Shown in pieces: positions 1 to 6,932 of a stretch of 8,331 nt of DNA. The notes beneath the pieces were generated by a model. The model did not search any database and was not told the origin of the DNA. It worked only from the letters and a program-made list of their open reading frames with translations. Where the stretch lies: NCBI GenBank assembly GCA_035573655.1, contig DATMAC010000393.1, positions 1-8,331 of the forward strand, read 5' to 3'. The stretch is from Thermoflexus sp035573655 (GTDB lineage Bacteria > Chloroflexota > Anaerolineae > Thermoflexales > Thermoflexaceae). How positions within the stretch are numbered: position 1 is the first letter of the stretch; the number at the start of each line of letters is the position of its first letter. The position numbers were made by a program, and so were the translations under genes.

Positions 1-22
1 ACTCGGCCCCCAAAAACATTTC

Positions 23-67
23 CATCCCCCCTCCTCACGGCCCTGTGGACCGTGAGGAGGGGGGATG
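23..67 (-). terminator. Long perfect hairpin, possible second terminator
   Basis: Arms 23-40 and 50-67 are perfectly complementary over 18 bp (CATCCCCCCTCCTCACGG and its reverse complement) around a 9-base loop. Read leftwards, the stem is followed by GGAAATG and then five T (positions 16-12). The U-tract is therefore on the minus-strand side but about seven bases away, which is further than in a canonical intrinsic terminator. It may back up the terminator at 128-163. It may also act at the end of a rightward gene lying off the left edge. A smaller hairpin (67-72 with 77-82) abuts it. Confidence 0.45.
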
Positions 68-127
68 AAGGGGGGACCCTTCCGTCTTCTCACAAGCGCT
101 TCCAACCGAATGGGATCAGCCTGAATA

Positions 128-163
128 ATGATGGGCGGGCCGTATACGCGGCCCGCCCATCAT
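128..163 (-). terminator. Intrinsic terminator of the aldolase gene
   Basis: A perfect 15-bp stem is formed by 128-142 (ATGATGGGCGGGCCG) and 149-163, with a six-base loop TATACG. The hairpin starts 12 bases past the stop codon of the leftward aldolase gene. On the minus strand it is followed by TTATTCAGG, a weak U-rich tail. The position right behind a stop codon and the very GC-rich stem support a terminator. The poor U-run is the main doubt. Confidence 0.6.
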
Positions 164-175
164 GGGACTCCACAT

Positions 176-829
176 TTATCCAGCGGTGCTTAATGCGGCC
201 AGGAACTCCGGGGGCAAGGGCCGGGCCTCTCCAAGCATCCGGCTCAACAGGTAGACCTTCGCCGCATACTCGATTCGCTCCAGAATCACCCACGCCTCTT
301 CCAGGGTTTGCCCTACGGTGACGACCCCATGATGAGGGAGAAGCACCGCTTGATGATCTCGAATCCAATCGCGAATCGCCAAGGCGTCATCCTCTGAACT
401 GGGCAGCGCCAGACGGGCAGTCGGAACTTTCCCCACGGTCATCACCACTTCGGGCAGAACCTCCGAGGGAAACGGCACACCGGCCACCGTGAGGGCTACG
501 GTGAAGGGAGGATGCGCATGCAAAACCGCTCGGATATCCGGGCGCTGACGATAAGCCTCGATGTGCATAGGCCATTCCGAGGAGGGCCCCGCCCTGCCCG
601 ATCCGAACCGGAGCACCTGCCCCGCCATGTCCATCACCACCATGTCCTCCGGCCGCAACCGCCCTTTGTTCTTGCCTCGAGGTGTGATCAGGATCCGATC
701 GGCATCCAGGCGAACCGAGAAATTGCCATCGTTCGCCGAGACCAATCCTCGGGCATACAGACGAGCGCCGATTTCCACCAGCGCTTCCCGTAACCGTTGT
801 TCCCGTAAACTCCAACGAAACCGTCGCAT
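176..829 (-). CDS. Class II aldolase/adducin family protein (L-fuculose-phosphate aldolase-like)
   Basis: This 217-residue cytoplasmic protein has the usual length of FucA-type zinc-dependent aldolases, which cleave a sugar 1-phosphate to DHAP and an aldehyde. Visible signatures are the phosphate-binding NDGNFSVR segment (residues 33-40) with ITPRGKNKG (47-55), the probable catalytic Glu85 in SSEWPMH, and the zinc ligands His104 and His106 in HAHPP. His167 in HHG is the likely third ligand. The start at 829 was chosen because GGGAG lies about 10 bases upstream and the domain begins directly after it. A longer frame to 1003 would overlap the end of the glucosidase gene. The gene lies 88 bases downstream of the GH31 gene on the same strand and ends at a strong hairpin. 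The family also includes ribulose-5-phosphate epimerases and methylthioribulose-1-phosphate dehydratases, so the substrate is open; the family call is firm. Confidence 0.9.
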   Translation of the reverse strand: MRRFRWSLREQRLREALVEIGARLYARGLVSANDGNFSVRLDADRILITPRGKNKGRLRPEDMVVMDMAGQVLRFGSGRAGPSSEWPMHIEAYRQRPDIRAVLHAHPPFTVALTVAGVPFPSEVLPEVVMTVGKVPTARLALPSSEDDALAIRDWIRDHQAVLLPHHGVVTVGQTLEEAWVILERIEYAAKVYLLSRMLGEARPLPPEFLAALSTAG

Positions 830-883
830 GGATCCGATGCTCCCGTTGGGCTTTCCGCTGAGCGCTTTCGCACTCGATCCCCT

Positions 884-889
884 AGTATA
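884..889 (-). promoter_or_regulatory. Candidate -10 element for the aldolase gene
   Basis: The minus strand reads TATACT, one mismatch from the TATAAT consensus, about 55 bases upstream of the aldolase start and within the gap after the glucosidase stop. No convincing -35 hexamer is present at 16-18 bases. It suggests that the aldolase can be transcribed independently, in addition to any read-through from the GH31 gene. Confidence 0.3.
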
Positions 890-917
890 ACCCAGGTGGT
901 CGCTGACGCGGCTCACA

Positions 918-3314
918 TCACACCGAAGTTTCACCATCGATTTGGACCTCTTGAAACGGACGCGCTGTGAAACGATCCCCTTGGGCAGGGATCTCTCGGC
1001 CATCGACTACGGCGCGGAGAACCGAGAATCCGTGGAAACGCAGCGTCAGGGCCTCCCACGGCCACGGGAGCTCCCCTTCATCGACCCAATGAAGCCTCAC
1101 ATGGTGCCCCTCCCGCTCCATGCGAAAGCGCGCCATCCGATAAGGGCCGAACCCATCCCCTTCATCATGATAGAGGAACCCCTCCCCTCCCCCGGCGGAG
1201 GGTACATAGACGTGCAAGGTCAGGCCGTCGTCGGCCATCGGCAAGATGCTACCCGCTCGAACAAATACGGGGATACGCTCCAGCGGGGCGCTCGCCTCCA
1301 CCGTCCCCGGACCTGTGAATCGCTGATCGCTCCAGAAGTCATACCACTCCCCCGCAGGAAGAAACACCGTGCGCGAACGGGCGCCCTCCTCGACCACCGG
1401 CGCCACCAGGAGGGCAGGCCCCAATAGGAAGGCGTCTTCGATTTCCCACAAAGAAGGATCCTTCTCATCCAGCCAGAACAAGGGACGTACCAGCGGCGCT
1501 CCGGTCTGCGCCGTCTCCCAAGCGAGCGTGTAAAGATACGGCAACAGGCGAACCCGCAGGCGGAGGAATTCCCGAATGATGGAAAGGGCCGGTTCGCCGA
1601 AGGCCCATGGCTCCCGTCGTGGGGTCTCCTTTGCTGCATGGTTCCGAAAGAAGGGCATGAACGCCGCCGCCTGGAACCAGCGGATGAACAGCTCCGCCGA
1701 CGGCGCCCCGCTGAACCCTCCGATGTCCGGGCCGGTATATGGGATCCCGGAAAGCCCCAATCCCAGAACGACCGACAGCGTTCGTCGGAGCATCGCCCAT
1801 GTGCTCTCCGTGTCCCCCGTCCAGTTCCATGCGTAGCGCTGGACGCCCGCCCACCCTGATCGGGTGAGCAGGAAAGGCCGCCGATCCGGGCGCAGCTCCC
1901 GTAAGGCTTCCCATGCGGCCTGATTCATCAACAGGCCGTAGAGATTGTGCGCCTCCCGATGGTCCCCTCCCCGCCCCTCTAACGCGTGACGGACCGTCCG
2001 AGGGAATGTGGGCTCCCCCCACGCGGTGAACGTGGTCGGTTCGTTCATATCGTGCCAGAACCCGGCCACGCCCATCTCCACGAACGATCGATAATGGGAG
2101 CCCCACCACCTCCGCACTTGGGGATCCGTGAAGTCCGGGAAGGCGCACCACCCCGGCCACACCAGCCCGCGGTAGATCCGCCCGTCCGGTAAGCGACAGA
2201 ACGCTCCCTGCATCCACCCCTCTCGGTAGACAGGATGATCTGGATCGATCTTCACCCCGGGATCCAGGATCACCACCGTTCGGATCCCCTGCCCTTCCAA
2301 CTCGCGGATCAGCTCCGGGAGATCGGGAAATCGCCGGCGATCCACAGTGAACACCCGATAGCCATCCATGTAATCGATGTCCAAGTGGATGGCATGGAGC
2401 GGGAGATTATGCTCTCGGAATCCTCGAACCACTGCGCGGACCTCCTCAGCGCTCATGTAGCTCCAGCGGGACTGGTGGAAGCCGAGGGCCCAACGAGGGG
2501 GCAGAGGCGGACGGCCGGTGAGTTCCGTGTAGCGATTCAGGGCGCGCGCTGGAGGGCCGTAGAACACATAGTAACGCAAGGCGCCACCGGTGAAGGTCAC
2601 CCATGCCGCGTCCGGATCAGTGGCCCCCAGGTCGAAGATCGCATCGAAGGGATTCTCATAGAAGACCAGGTAGGCCCCATCTGAGTGCAGGCTGAGCCAG
2701 AGGGGGATGCTCAGGTAAAGTGGATCCGCATCCGGGCTGTAGCTCCCGCCCGGGTCTCGGTTCCACATCCGGTAGACCCGGCCGCGGCGGTTCAGGGGTG
2801 CCGCTCGCTCCCCCAGGCCGTATAATCGTTCCTCAGGCCGGAGCCGGATCCGGTGGCGCCAGGCCTCGGCCCCCCGCTCCGGAGGATCCTCCTCCCGCCA
2901 CACGCATCCGGCCGGCGTCTGAAAGCGCAGGCGGCCGTGGGCGCTCACGGCGATCCGAACGGCGGAGCTCTCCAGCATCCAACCATCCGGCTGTGGGGCC
3001 CATGCGATCGGGGTCTCCTCCAGCGTTTCGCGGACGACCGCATAAGGCATGGGAAGAAGGCCGGGGGTCCAGGTGAGGCGCAGGACATCCGGGGCCAGGA
3101 AACGAATCTCCAGTTCGGCGTCGAGGCCGATGAAGCGGGCACCGTCGGGCAGCAGGTCCATCCGTTCGAGGGGGCGGATCGGTTGCCAAGGGACCGGATG
3201 GGGGATCCGGATCGAACGCTCAGCCCGATCTCGCTCCCATGCACTCCACACCGCCCGCAGGGCGGTCCGAAGGCCAACGAAGCGCAGAGCGAGAAGCAGC
3301 TTGCGGGGATCCAT
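918..3314 (-). CDS. Glycoside hydrolase family 31 alpha-glucosidase
   Basis: This retaining alpha-glucosidase should release glucose from non-reducing ends of alpha-glucosides. Numbered from the upstream ATG at 3329, an N-terminal beta-sandwich precedes a (beta/alpha)8 barrel opening at about residue 279 with RWALGFHQSRWSY. The barrel carries HLDIDYMDGY (315-324), the nucleophile Asp427 in WHDMNE and the probable acid/base Asp506 in WTGDTEST. PYTGPDIGGF (530-539) and a C-terminal beta domain follow. WHDMNE and HLDIDYMDGY fit the alpha-glucosidase branch better than alpha-xylosidases of the YicI type. No signal peptide is evident, so it is probably cytoplasmic. Start choice: the ATG at 3329 lacks a ribosome binding site, whereas the ATG at 3314 has GGAGA nine bases upstream. 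The difference is five residues. At about 800 residues it is full length. It is the first gene of a leftward pair with the aldolase and is divergent from the MFS gene. Exact substrate (maltose, isomaltose, nigerose) cannot be read from sequence. Confidence 0.95.
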   Translation of the reverse strand: MDPRKLLLALRFVGLRTALRAVWSAWERDRAERSIRIPHPVPWQPIRPLERMDLLPDGARFIGLDAELEIRFLAPDVLRLTWTPGLLPMPYAVVRETLEETPIAWAPQPDGWMLESSAVRIAVSAHGRLRFQTPAGCVWREEDPPERGAEAWRHRIRLRPEERLYGLGERAAPLNRRGRVYRMWNRDPGGSYSPDADPLYLSIPLWLSLHSDGAYLVFYENPFDAIFDLGATDPDAAWVTFTGGALRYYVFYGPPARALNRYTELTGRPPLPPRWALGFHQSRWSYMSAEEVRAVVRGFREHNLPLHAIHLDIDYMDGYRVFTVDRRRFPDLPELIRELEGQGIRTVVILDPGVKIDPDHPVYREGWMQGAFCRLPDGRIYRGLVWPGWCAFPDFTDPQVRRWWGSHYRSFVEMGVAGFWHDMNEPTTFTAWGEPTFPRTVRHALEGRGGDHREAHNLYGLLMNQAAWEALRELRPDRRPFLLTRSGWAGVQRYAWNWTGDTESTWAMLRRTLSVVLGLGLSGIPYTGPDIGGFSGAPSAELFIRWFQAAAFMPFFRNHAAKETPRREPWAFGEPALSIIREFLRLRVRLLPYLYTLAWETAQTGAPLVRPLFWLDEKDPSLWEIEDAFLLGPALLVAPVVEEGARSRTVFLPAGEWYDFWSDQRFTGPGTVEASAPLERIPVFVRAGSILPMADDGLTLHVYVPSAGGGEGFLYHDEGDGFGPYRMARFRMEREGHHVRLHWVDEGELPWPWEALTLRFHGFSVLRAVVDGREIPAQGDRFTARPFQEVQIDGETSV

Positions 3315-3329
3315 GGGAATCGTCTCCAT

Positions 3330-3529
3330 TTCAGGCTGGGAGCCTCGATAGGACCTGATTAAGGATTTTACTGGCTCGTGAGATTTCCCGGGTGAGCTTT
3401 GCCTACAGCCTTTTGGGCATCACAGACAAATCGAAGCGAGGGACGTCTATGAGGTCTCCGTTTCGTTCCGTTTTTCGAAGCGTGAAAGCGATGGCGTTCC
3501 CCCTGCCTGCTTTCCCACGGGGGGAACCG
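3330..3529. other. Divergent intergenic region between the glucosidase and MFS genes
   Basis: About 200 bases separate the two divergent starts and should hold both promoters. I could not define either one well. On the minus strand there is a weak TAAAAT (complement of ATTTTA at 3365-3370) without a recognisable -35. A short inverted repeat, AGGCT GGG AGCCT, lies just upstream of the glucosidase start. The frame of the MFS gene is open from a GTG at 3392, but its third-position GC is low before about 3490. That suggests most of this stretch is leader and not coding. Confidence 0.5.
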
Positions 3530-4759
3530 ATGGAAGAGAAGGGCACACCGTCGGGTACCTCCTTTCGCGCGCTGCGCCGGTTCTGGTGGGATGGCGTGCT
3601 GGCGCGCCTATCGGACGCCTTTGTGGTCGATTACCTCCCCCTTTTCGCGCTGGCCATGGGGGCCGGGCCTCGGGAGATCGGATGGCTGAACGGCCTCGCT
3701 CAGCTGATCTACGCCGCCCTGCTGATCCCCGGAGCCCGGCTGGCGGAACGATGGGGCCGTCGCAAGGCGCTGGTGGTGATCGCGGTCGGCCTCGCTCGGG
3801 CGAACTTAGTTCTCTGGGCGCTGCTGCCGCTTTTCCTGAGCGGATCCGCAGCCATCTGGGTGGTGGTGCTCACGGGGGCGTTGCGGGCCGGCTTGTGGGG
3901 TTTGGGGATGCCAGCCTGGACCAGCCTGGTCGGTGAGTGGGTGCCGCTGGAGATCCGGGGCCGGTATTTCGGCTGGCGCAACATCGGCAGCGGTGTCGCC
4001 GGTTTGATCGGGGTGGCCCTCGCCGGCTGGCTGATCACCGCCTTAGGGGACCTCCGAGGATATCAAGCGGCCTTCGCCGTCGCTTTCGCCCTAGGGGCCA
4101 TCGGGCTGGCCGTGTTCGCGAGCCTTCCGGAAGCCGGCCCCGGGGTGGTGCGTGCCAAGCGGCTTCCGCCGTGGCGGGAGATCCGTGCGCATTCCGTTTT
4201 CCTGAGCTACCTGGCCACCGCTGGGATCTGGAACTTCTCCCTCTTCCTCGCCGGCCCGTTTTTCAACATTCACTTGGTGCGGAACCTGGGCGCAGACGCC
4301 CGGGCTGTGGGCCTGCTGACCGCGGTTTCCGCCTTTACCGCACTGTTCGGGCAGGCCTTTTTCGGCCGCTGGAGCGATCGCTGGGGGGCACCGCGGGCGC
4401 TTCTGCGGGCAGGCCTTTTCATCCCACTCCTTCCGTGGGCGTGGCTGCTGGCCCGCTCCCCGTGGCACATCGTGCCGATCAATGCTCTAGCCGGCTTCCT
4501 GTGGGCCGGCTTCGACCTGTGCAATTTCAACACCCTGCTGTTCCTCTCTCCGGAGGAAACCCGTCCCCGTTATGCGGCCCTCTATAACCTCATCGTAGGG
4601 ATCGCCTCGGCAGCCGGGGCGGCAGCAGGCGGATGGATGGCCTCGCATTGGGGGTTCTACCCCCTCTTTGCCCTATCCGGGCTGGGCCGGCTGTTGGCGA
4701 TGGGCCTCTATGCGCGAACCGTTCTGCGGGCCCTGGCCTCGTCCTCCCGGACCTCCTGA
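3530..4759 (+). CDS. MFS transporter, 12 transmembrane segments
   Basis: This 409-residue inner-membrane protein of the major facilitator superfamily consists almost entirely of hydrophobic segments. Two motif-A-like loops mark the two six-helix halves: GARLAERWGRRKAL at about residues 68-81 and GRWSDRWGAPRAL at about 279-291. GEWVPLEIRGRYFGWRN (about 135-151) and SPEETRPRYAALYN (about 340-353) occupy matching places in the halves and recall internal duplication. The start at 3530 has a G-rich ribosome binding site (GGGGGGAA) a few bases upstream and gives the usual family length. An ATG at 3449 has a better-spaced GAGGGA and would add 27 basic, serine-rich residues; a GTG at 3392 has no binding site. 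The substrate is unknown. Divergence from the glucosidase hints at, but does not prove, a sugar-related role; drug or metabolite efflux is equally possible. Confidence 0.88.
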   Translation: MEEKGTPSGTSFRALRRFWWDGVLARLSDAFVVDYLPLFALAMGAGPREIGWLNGLAQLIYAALLIPGARLAERWGRRKALVVIAVGLARANLVLWALLPLFLSGSAAIWVVVLTGALRAGLWGLGMPAWTSLVGEWVPLEIRGRYFGWRNIGSGVAGLIGVALAGWLITALGDLRGYQAAFAVAFALGAIGLAVFASLPEAGPGVVRAKRLPPWREIRAHSVFLSYLATAGIWNFSLFLAGPFFNIHLVRNLGADARAVGLLTAVSAFTALFGQAFFGRWSDRWGAPRALLRAGLFIPLLPWAWLLARSPWHIVPINALAGFLWAGFDLCNFNTLLFLSPEETRPRYAALYNLIVGIASAAGAAAGGWMASHWGFYPLFALSGLGRLLAMGLYARTVLRALASSSRTS

Positions 4760-4781
4760 AGGCGAAACATCCAACTTGCTC

Positions 4782-4814
4782 TTCCAATCCTGTCCTTGCC
4801 TTAAGACATTGGAA
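4782..4814. repeat. Inverted repeat between the MFS and AACS-like genes
   Basis: TTCCAAT (4782-4788) and ATTGGAA (4808-4814) are perfect 7-base arms 19 bases apart. An inner GTC (4792-4794) can pair with GAC (4805-4807) after a 3-base bulge. No T-run follows, so it is a poor intrinsic terminator for the MFS gene. It lies 26 bases upstream of a consensus -10 hexamer and could be an operator for the AACS-like gene. It could also be chance. Confidence 0.3.
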
Positions 4815-4820
4815 AGCCAT

Positions 4821-4845
4821 GTCATGACTGCGAAGCCCATATAAT
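4821..4845 (+). promoter_or_regulatory. Candidate promoter of the AACS-like gene with adjacent palindrome
   Basis: A perfect TATAAT consensus -10 is at 4840-4845, about 53 bases upstream of the start codon. This is striking in such GC-rich DNA. The -35 position at 16-18 bases (around 4816-4823) has only poor matches. A perfect 8-base palindrome GTCATGAC (4821-4828) overlaps the expected -35 region. A weak -35 with a palindrome on it is what an activator- or repressor-controlled promoter could look like. Confidence 0.45.
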
Positions 4846-4882
4846 AAAGCTGGATCTCCGACTTGTTCTTTGGGAATCCTGC

Positions 4883-4901
4883 CATGGAGGGGCCTCCATG
4901 A
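4883..4901 (+). promoter_or_regulatory. Ribosome binding site and start codon inside a hairpin
   Basis: The Shine-Dalgarno GGAGGGG (4886-4892) lies five bases before the ATG at 4898, which decides the start. CATGGAG (4883-4889) and CTCCATG (4894-4900) are perfectly complementary around a GGGC loop, so both the binding site and the start codon would be paired in the mRNA. An out-of-frame ATG at 4884 opens a five-codon frame (Met-Glu-Gly-Pro-Pro) whose TGA (4899-4901) overlaps the real ATG as ATGA. The sequence is certain; a regulatory role is inference. Confidence 0.55.
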
Positions 4902-6871
4902 AGAAGCCGCTTTGGGTGCCCTCGGAAGAGCGGAAGCGCCAGGCGAACATGACCCGCTTCATCGAGTACGTGAACGCCCGCCATCGCCGGAACTTCCAGA
5001 CTTACTGGGACCTCTACCAGTGGTCGATCGAAAACATCCCCGACTTCTGGGCCACGGTGTGGGACTTTGTGGGGATCCGTGCCTCCCGGCCTTATACGCA
5101 GGTGGTGGACGATCTGACCCGTTTCCCTGGCGCGCGATGGTTCATCGGGGCTTATTTGAATTTCGCGGAGAACCTCCTGCGCTATCGCGACGACCGCCTG
5201 GCCTTGGTGTTCCGGAACGAACAGGGCATGCGGCGGACGATGACCTACGCGGAGCTCCATGATGCCGTGGCGCGCCTGGCCGCCTCCCTGCGCCGCTTGG
5301 GGGTGAAGCCGGGGGATCGGGTGGTGGCCTACATGCCGAACCTTATGGAGACGGCCATCGCGATGCTGGCCGCCACCAGCCTGGGCGCCGTGTGGGCCTC
5401 CGTGGGCCTGGATCTATCGGCCCCCGCCGCCCTGGACCGCTTGGGCCAGCTGGAGCCCAAGGTCCTCTTCGCCGCCGACGGCTATTTCTACAAGGGCCAA
5501 CGCTTTCTCACCTTGGAGAACGTCGCGGAGGTGGCGAGGAACATCCCCTCTCTGGAGAAAGTGGTGGTGGTTCCCTACGTCACGGAGGCACCGGAGATCG
5601 ACGCGATCCCCCACGCTGCCCGCTGGGAGGAGTTCCTGACGCCGGACCGCTGCCCGCCCATTGCCTTCGAGCAGCTTCCCTTCGAACACCCCGTTTACAT
5701 CATGTTCTCCTCCGGAACCACCGGCAAGCCCAAGTGTATGGTGCAGAGCGCGGGCGGGGTGCTGATCAGCCACCTCCGGGAGCTCATCCTGCACACGGAC
5801 CTGAAGCGGGAAGACGTCATCACCTATATCACCTCCCCCAGCTGGATGATGTGGAACTGGTTGCTCAGCTCCCTCGCCGTGGGCGCCACCATCGTCCTCT
5901 ACGATGGAAACCCCAACTACCCGGACCCCTATCAAATGTGGCGGATCATCGATGAAGAGCGGATCACCATCTTCGGTTGCAGCGCCAGCTATATCAACTT
6001 CCTGCGCAACCAGGGCGTCTCGCCTCGGAAGGTCTGCGACCTCTCCTCCCTGCGGGAGATCTCCCAGACCGGCTCGCCGCTTTCCGCCGAGGGGTTCGAA
6101 TACGTGTATCGGGAGATCAAGAGCGACCTGCACTTCAACTCCATCTCGGGGGGCACGGATATCAACGGCTGTTTCGCCGCCGGCAGCCCGACGCTCCCCG
6201 TCTACGCCGGGGAGTTGCAGGCTCCGGCCCTGGGGATGAAGATCAAGGCCTACGATGAGAAGGGGGATCCGGTTTATGACCAGCCCGGGGAGCTGGTGTG
6301 CGAAGCGCCCTCCCCTTCGATGCCTCTTTACTTCTGGAACGACCCCGACGGTCGGAAGTATCGGGAGGCCTATTTCGAGTTCTACCCGAACCGGAATGTG
6401 TGGCGACACGGCGATTACATCATCATGCACAGCGACACGGGGGGCATCACCTTCTTGGGCCGCTCGGACGCCGTGCTGAAGCCCTCCGGGGTGCGGATCG
6501 GCACGGCGGAGATCTACCGGCCGCTGGAGTCGCTGGAGGAGATCGCCGACGCCTTGGCGGTGGGACAGAACTGGAAAGGGGATCAGCGGATCGTCCTCTT
6601 CGTGAAACTGGCCCCTGGGTATACCCTGACGGAGGAGTTGAAGGAGAAGATCCGCCGGACGCTGCGGGAGAAGGCCTCGCCCCGCCATGTGCCGGCGATC
6701 ATCATGGAGGCGCCGGATATCCCCTACACCCTCAACCTGAAGAAGGTGGAGACGGCGGTCTCGAACATCATCAACGGGCGGCCGGTCGTGAACCGGGACG
6801 CTTTGATCAACCCCGAATCTTTGGATTTCTATTACCGGATCGCCCCGCTGCTCCAGCAGATGGAGGAATGA
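4898..6871 (+). CDS. Acetoacetate--CoA ligase (acetoacetyl-CoA synthetase), divergent
   Basis: This 657-residue cytoplasmic ANL-superfamily adenylating enzyme should form acetoacetyl-CoA from acetoacetate, ATP and CoA through an acyl-AMP. The cap region has RWFIGAYLNFAENLLR (80-95), typical of the Acs/AACS group. The ATP-binding loop is MFSSGTTGKPK (269-279), followed by WMMWNW (316-321) and SISGGTDI (415-422). HGDY (504-507) and GRSDAVLKPSGVRIGTAEIY (521-540) are hallmarks of AACS more than of acetyl-CoA synthetase. The C-terminal motif IPYTLNLKKVE (608-618) holds the catalytic Lys615. Length matches the family (about 650). Oddities: the residue before the catalytic lysine is Leu where Gly is usual, SPS replaces the usual TT(V/T)G-type residues before WMMWNW, and KPSG replaces NPxG. 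The substrate could thus be another short acid. The gene appears to be alone in its unit and converges on the ABC permeases. Acetoacetate use fits ketone-body, leucine or polyhydroxybutyrate metabolism. Confidence 0.88.
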   Translation: MKKPLWVPSEERKRQANMTRFIEYVNARHRRNFQTYWDLYQWSIENIPDFWATVWDFVGIRASRPYTQVVDDLTRFPGARWFIGAYLNFAENLLRYRDDRLALVFRNEQGMRRTMTYAELHDAVARLAASLRRLGVKPGDRVVAYMPNLMETAIAMLAATSLGAVWASVGLDLSAPAALDRLGQLEPKVLFAADGYFYKGQRFLTLENVAEVARNIPSLEKVVVVPYVTEAPEIDAIPHAARWEEFLTPDRCPPIAFEQLPFEHPVYIMFSSGTTGKPKCMVQSAGGVLISHLRELILHTDLKREDVITYITSPSWMMWNWLLSSLAVGATIVLYDGNPNYPDPYQMWRIIDEERITIFGCSASYINFLRNQGVSPRKVCDLSSLREISQTGSPLSAEGFEYVYREIKSDLHFNSISGGTDINGCFAAGSPTLPVYAGELQAPALGMKIKAYDEKGDPVYDQPGELVCEAPSPSMPLYFWNDPDGRKYREAYFEFYPNRNVWRHGDYIIMHSDTGGITFLGRSDAVLKPSGVRIGTAEIYRPLESLEEIADALAVGQNWKGDQRIVLFVKLAPGYTLTEELKEKIRRTLREKASPRHVPAIIMEAPDIPYTLNLKKVETAVSNIINGRPVVNRDALINPESLDFYYRIAPLLQQMEE

Positions 6872-6879
6872 AAAAATCT

Positions 6880-6922
6880 TTCGGGGGTTGGGGGCTGAGG
6901 AAGGCGGCCCCCAACCCCCGAA
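6880..6922 (-). terminator. Strong intrinsic terminator of the ABC permease operon
   Basis: A perfect 16-bp stem (6880-6895, TTCGGGGGTTGGGGGC, with 6907-6922) surrounds an 11-base loop. It begins 10 bases past the stop of the leftward permease. On the minus strand the stem is followed by AGA and six T (6876-6871), the canonical tail. On the plus strand no T-run follows, although the hairpin starts only eight bases after the AACS-like stop. It may therefore be inefficient for that gene. The A6 run of the tail touches the TGA of the AACS-like gene. Confidence 0.85.
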
Positions 6923-6932
6923 GCCCCCTGCC

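Noticed and set aside
52..321. A plus-strand 89-codon frame at the left end
   Set aside because: It starts in a hairpin arm and runs antisense into the aldolase gene. The composition is unlike a real protein and no ribosome binding site is convincing.
905..925. TGTGATGTGA on the minus strand as a CRP-like site
   Set aside because: Both half-sites point the same way, so there is no TGTGA-N6-TCACA dyad. The sequence also overlaps the end of the glucosidase coding region.
830..1003. A 58-residue N-terminal extension of the aldolase
   Set aside because: It would overlap the last 86 bases of the glucosidase gene and shows no similarity to aldolase N-termini. The ATG at 829 has its own ribosome binding site and gives the normal length.
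1465..2217. A 250-codon minus-strand frame inside the glucosidase gene
   Set aside because: It is a shifted frame of the GH31 gene, which itself is uninterrupted and carries both catalytic aspartates. There is no sign of a frameshift.
5414..6688. A 424-codon open frame on the minus strand opposite the AACS-like gene
   Set aside because: It is a by-product of high GC and codon bias in the real gene. The translation is low-complexity (Gly, Asp, Pro, Arg) and shows no family motif, while the opposite strand has a full set of AACS motifs.
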